A DNA stretch of 5,945 nucleotides, from positions 2,435 to 8,379 of the forward strand of contig PMLI01000272.1 of the NCBI GenBank assembly GCA_003158835.1, written 5' to 3'. The notes beneath the pieces are model-generated. The model was not told the DNA's origin. It did no database searches and saw only the letters and a program-made list of their open reading frames with translations. The stretch is from Acidimicrobiaceae bacterium. GTDB taxonomy: Bacteria > Actinomycetota > Acidimicrobiia > Acidimicrobiales > Palsa-688. This document shows positions 1-4,992 of the stretch, one piece after another. Positions within the stretch are counted from its first letter, which is position 1, and the number at the start of each line of letters is the position of its first letter. The position numbers and the translations under genes were made by a program.

Positions 1-22
1 CACCGGCACCGGCACCGGCACC
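1..22. repeat. Tandem hexanucleotide repeat (CACCGG)x3.7 inside the alcohol dehydrogenase gene
   Basis: Three full CACCGG units plus four bases sit at the very edge of the window. On the minus strand they encode an alternating Gly-Ala run (residues 74-80), at the loop after the GHEVVGRVEKLG segment where family members usually have a variable LG-x-G turn. The unit is a multiple of three, so slippage would change loop length without shifting the frame. The array may extend beyond the window. Confidence 0.8.
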
Positions 23-241
23 CAGCTTCTCGACGCGGCCCACTACCTCGTGGCCGGGGACAGTGCCCGGGCGATGGGGCGCCAGGTCGCCTTCCGCCAG
101 GTGCAGGTCGGTCCGGCATACCCCGCACACCGAAACCTTGACCAGGACCTCGCCGGGACCGGGCTCGGGGACCGGGCGTTGGACCAGTCGCACCGGACGG
201 GTGTCGATGGGACCAGGGGTTGTCACCTCCCATGCCCGCAT
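1..241 (-). CDS. Zinc-dependent alcohol dehydrogenase, medium-chain (MDR) family, N-terminal part
   Basis: The visible 80 residues are the start of the GroES-like catalytic domain of a cytosolic NAD(P)-dependent, zinc-containing alcohol dehydrogenase, which interconverts alcohols and aldehydes. Seen in the sequence: N-terminus MRAWEV, then PVPEPGPGEVLVKV (residues 23-36), CGVCRTDLHLAEGD (39-52) with the presumed catalytic-zinc ligand Cys39, and PGHEVVG (62-68) with His64 and Glu65 as further zinc-site residues. The start is well fixed, because an in-frame TAG lies only five codons upstream (256-254). The Shine-Dalgarno is weak: a GAGG about 15 nt away. The gene continues past the left edge, so the rest of the catalytic domain and the Rossmann domain are not visible. 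It is divergent from the sugar-acid operon and may reduce or oxidise the short aldehyde made there; that role is inferred from position only. Confidence 0.9.
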   Translation of the reverse strand, partial: MRAWEVTTPGPIDTRPVRLVQRPVPEPGPGEVLVKVSVCGVCRTDLHLAEGDLAPHRPGTVPGHEVVGRVEKLGAGAGAG

Positions 242-372
242 CGGTCCCGAACTCTACCTCGCCTCAAACGTCTCGCGGTAGGCTCCGAGCCCGAGCCGGA
301 GTATGCACCCGGGCACGAGCAAGAGCCGACAGGTTGGTTGACCACGCTGGGCAAGAACGAGAAAGGGGGCCG
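242..372. promoter_or_regulatory. Divergent intergenic control region between alcohol dehydrogenase and sugar-acid operon
   Basis: This 131-bp gap lies between two divergent starts and must hold promoters for both directions. I find no convincing -35/-10 pair on either strand. It contains an inverted repeat, CTCCG at 283-287 and CGGAG at 297-301, giving a 19-bp dyad near the middle of the gap and of the size bound by dimeric repressors; five-bp arms are short and could be chance in GC-rich DNA. A purine-rich AAAGGGGG (362-369) directly precedes the lactonase GTG start and is its likely ribosome binding site. No regulator gene for this operon is visible in the window. Confidence 0.35.
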
Positions 373-1248
373 GTGGACCGAGAACGGCGCGACGTAACCG
401 TCGTGGACGCTCATCAGCATTTCTGGGACCCGCTCCGCGTCGATTACCCATGGCTGACGCCGTCTTTCCCTGAGCTTGACCACACCATTGGCTTCGATGA
501 CCTGGCGCCCCACCTGCGCTCGACCGGGGTGGACGCCACTGTGCTCGTGCAATCGGCGGACAGCGCCGAGGACAACGATGCCATGTTCGACATGGCCGAC
601 CGGCACCCCGAGATTGCCGGGGTCGTGGCCTGGTTGCCGCTCGACCAGCCCTCGGAGGCCGAGATCACCCTCGAGAAGCTCCTGCACCGGGAGCGCTTCG
701 TGGGCGTCAGGAACCTCCTGCACGTGCGCCCCGACCCCGACTGGGTGGTAAGCGAAGAGGTAAGCGCGAGCCTCGGCCTGATGGAACAGGCGGGCATCCC
801 GTTCGACTTCGTCTCCGCGCTCCCCCGCCATCTCGAGCACGTTCCCGTTCTCTGTGAGCGCCACCCGGCCCTGACCATCGTGATCGACCATCTCTCGAAG
901 CCGCCCGTCGGCGCCGCCAGCCTGGAGCCTTGGGCCAGCCTGATCGCCCGCGCCGCCCGGTCCCCCAACGTCTATGCGAAGGTGTCCGGCCTGTACCCCG
1001 CAGCCGGTGAAAGGGGGCCGTGGACGGCGGATGACCTGCGCCCCATCGTGGCGTACGCGGTCGAGCTCTTCGGCCCGGAACGTCTGATGTTCGGCAGCGA
1101 TTGGCCTATCTGCGAAGTGGCCGGCGGTTACGAGGCGGTCGCAGGGGCGCTGTTCGCCATCTTCGACAACTTCGATGAGCCCGGGCGCGAAGCTGTCCTC
1201 GGACGCACCGCCATGTCCGTCTACGGCCTCGAGGTACCTAAACCGTGA
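373..1248 (+). CDS. Amidohydrolase-family sugar lactonase (COG3618, L-fuconolactonase-like)
   Basis: This is a 291-residue TIM-barrel hydrolase of the Amidohydrolase_2 family, close in length to known members (about 280-290). Seen: DAHQHFW at residues 12-18, giving the metal-site HxH pair His14/His16; GVRN at 111-114; IDHLSKPP at 171-178 with His173; KVSGL at 203-207; and FGSDWP at 240-245 with the catalytic Asp243. Known relatives hydrolyse sugar lactones such as L-fucono-1,5-lactone, or 2-pyrone-4,6-dicarboxylate, in the cytosol. With a dehydrogenase, a dehydratase and an aldolase in the same operon, aldonolactone hydrolysis is the likely role; the exact sugar is unknown. I chose GTG at 373 because AAAGGGGG lies just upstream, although the spacer is only 3 nt. 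GTG at 403 is the alternative and lacks a clear ribosome binding site. The frame is open further upstream but shows no family similarity there. The stop overlaps the next start as GTGA, implying translational coupling. Confidence 0.88.
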   Translation: MDRERRDVTVVDAHQHFWDPLRVDYPWLTPSFPELDHTIGFDDLAPHLRSTGVDATVLVQSADSAEDNDAMFDMADRHPEIAGVVAWLPLDQPSEAEITLEKLLHRERFVGVRNLLHVRPDPDWVVSEEVSASLGLMEQAGIPFDFVSALPRHLEHVPVLCERHPALTIVIDHLSKPPVGAASLEPWASLIARAARSPNVYAKVSGLYPAAGERGPWTADDLRPIVAYAVELFGPERLMFGSDWPICEVAGGYEAVAGALFAIFDNFDEPGREAVLGRTAMSVYGLEVPKP

Positions 1249-2198
1249 TCGACCTGTTCAGGCCGGTGGCCGAGGCCTGCCGGGTAGAGGTGGCCCCGGA
1301 CCAGCGCCGGCCTATTGGCGTCGTCGGAGCAGGGGCCATCGTCGACCTGGCCCACCTACCCGCCTATCACCGGGGCGGCCTGCGGGTCGTCGGCATAACC
1401 GACATCGCCCGCGACCGGGCCCGGGCCGTGGCAGACCGCCACGGCATAGAGCGCGTCTACTCGGACCTCGACAGCCTGCTCGCCGACGGCGAGGTCGAGG
1501 TGGTGGACGTGGCCGTGCCGGCCCAGGCCCAGCCCGGCATCGCTCGCCGGGTGCTGGCCGCCGGGCGCCACATGTTGGGCCAGAAACCGTTGGCGTTGAG
1601 CTCGGCCACCGCCGCCGAGCTCGCTGACCTGGCCGAGGACAACGAGGTCGTCCTCGCTGTCAACCAGCAGTTGCGTTTCGACGAGGGCGTGGCGGCCGCC
1701 CACCGCATGATGGAGCTCGGTTGGCTGGGAGAAATCACGAGCCTCGCCATCCAGGTCGACATTTGGAGCGAATGGTCGGACTGGCCCTGGATGCTCGAGC
1801 TCGACGAGCTCGAGGTGTGGAACCACTCGGTCCACTACCACGACCTAGTGCGCTGGTTCCTGGGCGAACCTGAAAGCGTGTACTGCGCCGCCGGTCGCAC
1901 GCCGGGCCAGGCGCCGCGCGCCGAGACCAGGACCATCACCACCTACTGCTTCGCCGGCGGCGCACGCGCCCTGGTTACCTGCAACCACGAGAACGCCTGG
2001 GGCGACAACTCGGCGACGTTGCGGCTCGAAGGCAACCATGGCGCCGTGCGCGGCACCCTCGGGCTGCTCTACCACTACCCGACCGGGCGGCCCGACACCC
2101 TCGAAGTCACGAGCGACCTATTGCCGACCGATGGTTGGGTGCCCTACCCGGTGACCACGCGCTGGCTCCCGGATGCCTTCCTCGGCCCGATGGCCTAG
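1245..2198 (+). CDS. Gfo/Idh/MocA-family NAD(P)-dependent oxidoreductase, cut short by an in-frame TAG
   Basis: This is a probable sugar or polyol dehydrogenase with an N-terminal Rossmann fold and a C-terminal alpha/beta domain. Seen: IGVVGAGAI (residues 24-32, dinucleotide-binding loop), the family's EKP motif as QKP (113-115, Lys114), NQQLRFDEG (140-148), and NHSVHYHDLVRWFLGEP (193-209) with candidate catalytic histidines and Asp200. Start: GTG in a GTGA overlap with the lactonase stop, with GAGG 10 nt upstream; about 22 residues precede the Rossmann fold, and GTG at 1290 is an alternative. The frame ends after WLPDAFLGPMA at residue 317, which is not the natural end of the family. The same frame resumes after the TAG with the expected C-terminal helix and would total 383 codons, a usual family length. 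The stop is therefore premature: mutation, sequencing error or readthrough. The likely role is oxidation of the aldose to its lactone, inferred from the operon. Confidence 0.85.
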   Translation: MIDLFRPVAEACRVEVAPDQRRPIGVVGAGAIVDLAHLPAYHRGGLRVVGITDIARDRARAVADRHGIERVYSDLDSLLADGEVEVVDVAVPAQAQPGIARRVLAAGRHMLGQKPLALSSATAAELADLAEDNEVVLAVNQQLRFDEGVAAAHRMMELGWLGEITSLAIQVDIWSEWSDWPWMLELDELEVWNHSVHYHDLVRWFLGEPESVYCAAGRTPGQAPRAETRTITTYCFAGGARALVTCNHENAWGDNSATLRLEGNHGAVRGTLGLLYHYPTGRPDTLEVTSDLLPTDGWVPYPVTTRWLPDAFLGPMA

Positions 2199-2205
2199 CT
2201 GCTCG

Positions 2206-2227
2206 CCGCCGCCGCCGCCGGCGGCGG
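2206..2227 (+). other. GC-only hairpin just downstream of the TAG
   Basis: CCGCCGCC (2206-2213) can pair with GGCGGCGG (2220-2227) around a 6-nt loop, giving an 8-bp all-GC stem that begins 7 nt after the TAG. The left arm belongs to a run of five GCC codons, so several registers are possible. No T-run follows, so it is not an intrinsic terminator. It may be a by-product of Ala/Gly codons in a GC-rich gene. Its position also matches that of RNA structures that promote stop-codon readthrough. Confidence 0.4.
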
Positions 2228-2377
2228 GGCACTGCCGTTGACTTCAGCTCGGGACAACGTCCGGACGCTGGCCGTAGTCGAGGCCATCTACCGGTCGGTC
2301 CAAACCGGGCGGGCCGAGGCACCAGCCCCACCCCTCGCTCGGCCGTCCGTGGGCGCACGGGTGGACGGCGTGGCCCT

Positions 2378-2382
2378 AGGAG
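2378..2382 (+). promoter_or_regulatory. Ribosome binding site (AGGAG) of the RraA-like gene
   Basis: AGGAG lies 10 nt before the ATG at 2393. With the ATGA overlap it fixes that start against the open frame upstream. The site lies inside the post-TAG part of the oxidoreductase frame, so ribosomes stopping at 2198 would not reach it. Any coupling from the upstream gene would need full-length translation. Confidence 0.7.
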
Positions 2383-2392
2383 ACGAACGTCC

Positions 2393-3139
2393 ATGAGCAA
2401 CGCACAACCACCTGACGCGGGCCGCTCTCCTGAGCCCGCCGGTGGCCAGCCCCCCTCACGCGCTGGGGCCGGCAAACTGGACGGCGGGGCGGCCCGGGGC
2501 CTAGCCGAACGTCTGGAGCGCCTGTACACCGGGATCATTTTCGACGTCATGCGCGCCCTCGACATGGAGGCGGGCGTACTCCCGCCCCAGATAGTGGCGC
2601 TCGACCCCGGCCTGCGGCTCGCCGGGCCCGTCTGGACCGTGCATGGAAAGCTCGTGGAAGGCGCCGACCCCCACGCCACACTGCTCGATTGGACCAGGAT
2701 GCTGTCGCGTGCGCCGGCCGGGTGCGTGGTGGTGTGCCAGCCCGAGAACCAGGAGATAGCCCTGATGGGCGAGCTGTCTTCGGAGGCGCTGAAAAGCAGG
2801 GGCGTACGCGGCTACGTCGTGGACGGAGGCTGCCGGGACACGGCGTTCATCAGGCAGCTCGGTTTCCCCGTGTACTGCCGCTTCGCCACCCCCCGCGACA
2901 TCGTCGGGCGCTGGCTCACCGACGAACTGGGAGGATCGGTGAGCATCGGGACGGTGGCGGTCTCGACGGGCGACTTTCTTCTCGCCGACCAGGACGGGGT
3001 CGTCGTGGTCCCAGGCCGCCGGGCCGCGGAAGTCGTCGAGGCGGCAGAGTACGCTGCGGGGGTGGAGAACAAGGTCCGCACTGCGGTCCTCGACGGTGTC
3101 GATCCCGAGCAGGCATACCTGCAATACGGGAAGTTCTAG
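2393..3139 (+). CDS. RraA-family protein, HMG/CHA-aldolase-like (probable keto-deoxy sugar acid aldolase)
   Basis: This 248-residue protein has the RraA fold. Most family members are not RNase regulators or menaquinone methyltransferases, despite older names. Characterised ones include the divalent-metal-dependent class II pyruvate aldolases acting on 4-hydroxy-4-methyl-2-oxoglutarate. Seen: TGIIFDVMRALDM (residues 46-58), GELSSEALKSRGVRGYVVDG (126-145), then GCRDT with the signature Arg148-Asp149, FPVYCR (158-163) and ADQDGVVVVP (198-207). Arg and Asp in this position are catalytic and metal-site residues in HMG aldolase, so the enzyme looks active. In this operon it is the best candidate to split a 2-keto-3-deoxyaldonate into pyruvate and an aldehyde; that substrate is inferred. 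About 35 N-terminal residues are Pro/Gly/Ala-rich, lie before the conserved domain and look disordered. The start is supported by AGGAG and by the ATGA overlap. The gene ends in TAG, 4 nt before the next start. Confidence 0.87.
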   Translation: MSNAQPPDAGRSPEPAGGQPPSRAGAGKLDGGAARGLAERLERLYTGIIFDVMRALDMEAGVLPPQIVALDPGLRLAGPVWTVHGKLVEGADPHATLLDWTRMLSRAPAGCVVVCQPENQEIALMGELSSEALKSRGVRGYVVDGGCRDTAFIRQLGFPVYCRFATPRDIVGRWLTDELGGSVSIGTVAVSTGDFLLADQDGVVVVPGRRAAEVVEAAEYAAGVENKVRTAVLDGVDPEQAYLQYGKF

Positions 3140-3143
3140 GCCA

Positions 3144-4811
3144 ATGGCCCATGGCGCCCTTGATCTGACGGACGGCCGCCTGCTACGGCTCCACCCGGAC
3201 GACGACTGCCTCGTCGCCATCCGCCCTCTCCGGGCGGGCGAGACGGTGTTGATCGGGGGAGCCCCTGTCTGCTTGGAGGTCGACCTGCCCGTCGGCCACA
3301 AGGTGGCGGCGCGTGCCCTGAGCGCCGGTGAGCCGGTCCGCAAGTGCGGCGCCGTCATCGGCCGGACCTCCTCCAAAGTCGGCGTTGGCCAGTACCTGCA
3401 CCTGCACAATGTGCGAAGCGACTATCTCGCCGCCCACCTCGTCGGCGGCACCAGCGCCGATGTGCCCGGCCGCCCACCCGCTCCGCCCGCCGCACCACCC
3501 GCACCACCCGCCGGGACGGCCGCCCCGCTCGCTCCCCCGGCCCCCCCTTCGACCGGCGAGGGCGACCTCGGACGGTCCTCTTCCGCCCCGGCCAGGGAGG
3601 CGACTGTGCCGCTTCCCGAACTGACCGGTTACGTCCGCGGCGACGGCCGCCGGGGAATTCGGAACTATCTCCTGGTCGTCTATCTCGTCGAGTGCGCCCA
3701 CCACGTCGCCCGCCAGATCGCCGGCGCCGCCCACCCGGGCGCCGGCTCGGTGCAGGTCGTCGGTTTCCCGGGCTGTTACCCGAACGAGTACGCCGAGCGG
3801 GTACTCACGGCGCTCTGCACGCACCCGAATGTCGGCGGCTGCCTCCTGGTCTCGCTCGGGTGCGAGAGCTTTGACCGCAGAGCGCTTAGCCAGGCGGTCG
3901 CCCTGAGCGGAAGGTGGGTCGAGAGCCTGGTGATCCAGGACGAGGGCGGGACCGTCAGCACCATCTCCCGGGGGCAGGCCCTGGTGGAGCAGGGTCTCGC
4001 GCACATCGCCGGCGTCCACCGGGCACCCATGGAGGTGGCCGACCTCGTGGTGGGCACCATCTGCGGCGGGTCAGACAGCACGAGCTTGTTGACGGCCAAC
4101 CCGGCCGTGGGCCGAGCCTTTGACAGGCTCGTCGCCGCCGGTGCGCGGTGCATCTTCGAGGAGACAGGGGAGCTCATCGGCTGCGAGGACCACCTCCGCT
4201 CCCGGGCGGCCACGGCCGAGCTCGGCGCCGAGCTGGCCGGGCGCGTGGTGAAAGCGGCCCATTATTACGACGCGCTCGGGCACGCCAGCATCGCTCCCGG
4301 CAATCTCGTCGGCGGGCTCACGACGATCGAAGAAAAGTCGATCGGCGCTTACGCCAAGAGCGGCAGCTCGACGATCTGCGGGGTCATCGAGCCCGGCGAG
4401 GTGCCCGAAGGCGCCGGCCTTTACCTTCTCGACGTCGTGCCCGACGGCCCGCCCCGCTTCGGCTACCCGAACATCAATGACAGCACCGAGGTTGTCGAAC
4501 TGATCGCCTGCGGTGCGCACGTCATCCTCTTCACCACCGGGCGAGGCTCCGTGGTCGGGTCGGTCGTATCACCCGTGGTCAAGGTGTGCGCCAACCCCGA
4601 GACGTACCGGCGCATGTCGGACGACATGGACGTCGACGCCGGGCGGATCCTCATGGGTGAGGCGTCGCTGGACGACGTCGGGGAGGAAATCTTCAACCTC
4701 GTGATCGGGACGGCATCAGGTTTGCCGACCCGGTCGGAGGCGCTCGGCCACCAGGAGTTCCAGCTCGGCTACAAGGTCTTCCGGTCGCTCGAGCCTTCGT
4801 GCCTGGCGTGA
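3144..4811 (+). CDS. UxaA-family altronate/galactarate-type dehydratase with N-terminal SAF domain
   Basis: This 555-residue cytosolic lyase dehydrates a sugar acid to its 2-keto-3-deoxy form; known relatives are altronate dehydratase UxaA and galactarate dehydratase GarD. The SAF domain spans about residues 15-97 (GHKVAARAL at 51-59, VRKCGAVIGRTS at 65-76, LHLHNVRSD at 85-93). The catalytic part starts at GYVRGDGRRGIRNYLLV (162-178), followed by FPGCYPNEYAER (208-219, Cys211), HPNVGGCLLVSLGCE (227-241, Cys240), GTICGGSDSTSLLTANPAVG (304-323), GNLVGGLTTIEEKSIGAYAK (386-405) and FTTGRGS (463-469). All major family blocks are present. The usual length is near 500; the excess is a Pro/Ala-rich linker at about 101-158. 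The ATG follows the RraA stop by 4 nt, with GGGAAG (3128-3133) upstream, so it is the last gene of the operon. Which aldonate it uses cannot be told from sequence. Confidence 0.92.
   Translation: MAHGALDLTDGRLLRLHPDDDCLVAIRPLRAGETVLIGGAPVCLEVDLPVGHKVAARALSAGEPVRKCGAVIGRTSSKVGVGQYLHLHNVRSDYLAAHLVGGTSADVPGRPPAPPAAPPAPPAGTAAPLAPPAPPSTGEGDLGRSSSAPAREATVPLPELTGYVRGDGRRGIRNYLLVVYLVECAHHVARQIAGAAHPGAGSVQVVGFPGCYPNEYAERVLTALCTHPNVGGCLLVSLGCESFDRRALSQAVALSGRWVESLVIQDEGGTVSTISRGQALVEQGLAHIAGVHRAPMEVADLVVGTICGGSDSTSLLTANPAVGRAFDRLVAAGARCIFEETGELIGCEDHLRSRAATAELGAELAGRVVKAAHYYDALGHASIAPGNLVGGLTTIEEKSIGAYAKSGSSTICGVIEPGEVPEGAGLYLLDVVPDGPPRFGYPNINDSTEVVELIACGAHVILFTTGRGSVVGSVVSPVVKVCANPETYRRMSDDMDVDAGRILMGEASLDDVGEEIFNLVIGTASGLPTRSEALGHQEFQLGYKVFRSLEPSCLA
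3492..3509 (+). repeat. Tandem 9-bp repeat in the dehydratase linker
   Basis: GCACCACCC occurs twice in a row and encodes repeated Ala-Pro-Pro. It is the most regular part of the Pro/Ala-rich linker (about residues 109-136) between the SAF and catalytic domains. The repeat suggests the linker grew by in-frame slippage. Confidence 0.7.
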
Positions 4812-4820
4812 GCAGCGAGC

Positions 4821-4836
4821 GACCGCGGCGGCGGTC
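4821..4836 (+). terminator. Weak hairpin after the dehydratase gene, possible terminator
   Basis: GACCGC (4821-4826) and GCGGTC (4831-4836) form a perfect 6-bp stem with a GGCG loop, beginning 9 nt after the operon's last stop codon. A second small dyad, CGGCC...GGCCG, follows closely in 4839-4853. There is no T-run, so this would be at best an atypical terminator of the kind proposed in GC-rich actinobacteria. The remaining sequence to about 4910 shows no gene or RNA that I can recognise. Confidence 0.3.
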
Positions 4837-4941
4837 CCCGGCCCCGCCGGCCGCACGATGATGTCGCGCCCCAGGGACCGACCGCAGCAGCTCCCCCGCC
4901 ACCCGGCACGCCTGCCTAACCCTAACCGCCAGGCCCGCCTG

Positions 4942-4959
4942 TATAATTAGTGCTAAAAT
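4942..4959 (+). promoter_or_regulatory. AT-rich promoter island upstream of the HTH/B12 regulator
   Basis: In otherwise very GC-rich DNA, a TATAAT (4942-4947) is followed by TGC-TAAAAT (4951-4959), which fits an extended -10 element (TGN plus hexamer). Neither has a recognisable -35 at 17-18 bp; the -35 area instead holds a tandem CCTAAC pair (4915-4926). TTAG-TG-CTAA (4948-4957) makes a small dyad between the two -10 boxes, a natural place for an autoregulator to bind. The second box would start transcription near 4965, leaving a leader of about 28 nt before the ATG. Confidence 0.65.
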
Positions 4960-4979
4960 AGGGCCTGCGCTCCGACGCC

Positions 4980-4986
4980 AGGAGGG
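4980..4986 (+). promoter_or_regulatory. Strong ribosome binding site of the HTH/B12 regulator
   Basis: AGGAGGG, near-perfectly complementary to the 16S rRNA 3' end, lies 6 nt before the ATG at 4993. It is the strongest site in the window and fixes this start. Confidence 0.85.
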
Positions 4987-4992
4987 ACTGCC

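Larger units (their letters stand above)
2199..2396 (+). other. In-frame C-terminal continuation of the Gfo/Idh/MocA gene beyond the TAG
   Basis: These 65 codons plus a TGA are in the same frame as the oxidoreductase. They translate to LLAAAAAGGG, then LTSARDNVRTLAVVEAIYRS, then VQTGRAE and a Pro/Ala-rich tail ending in GDERP. The (S/T)xRDNxRTLxxVEAxYRS pattern is the standard last helix of Gfo/Idh/MocA proteins and normally follows the WxPDAFxGPMA segment that sits just before the TAG. By hand count about 49 of 65 codons end in G or C, as in coding DNA of this window. The final TGA overlaps the next gene's ATG (ATGA at 2393-2396), the coupling expected if this were the true gene end. It has no start of its own and no clear ribosome binding site after the TAG, so it is best seen as part of the upstream gene. 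Confidence 0.8.

Noticed and set aside
338..366. TTGACC at 338-343 as a -35 box for the sugar operon
   Set aside because: At the proper spacing the -10 position reads GAAAGG, which is not a plausible -10 and is the ribosome binding site instead.
223..891. Minus-strand open frame (222 codons) across the divergent region and the lactonase
   Set aside because: It would overlap both the alcohol dehydrogenase start and the lactonase core, and has no recognisable features.
2196..2198. TAG as a pyrrolysine codon or genome-wide reassigned codon
   Set aside because: No pyl genes are in view, the host looks actinobacterial, and the neighbouring RraA-like gene ends in TAG as a normal stop.
2501..3409. 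Minus-strand open frame (302 codons) opposite the RraA-like and dehydratase genes
   Set aside because: It spans the junction of two well-supported genes, shows no family motifs and looks like a composition shadow.
3183..4019. Minus-strand open frame (278 codons) opposite the dehydratase
   Set aside because: Its Gly/Ala/Arg-rich product has no domain, and the plus strand carries all UxaA motifs here.
4837..4910. Possible small RNA or riboswitch (for example a cobalamin riboswitch) before the B12 regulator
   Set aside because: The gap is too short for a cobalamin riboswitch between the promoter island and the ATG, and no B12-box-like sequence is seen.
4915..4926. CCTAAC tandem pair as a telomere-like or CRISPR-type repeat
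   Set aside because: Only two adjacent 6-bp units are present, with no further copies and no spacers. At most it is a small binding-site repeat in the promoter.
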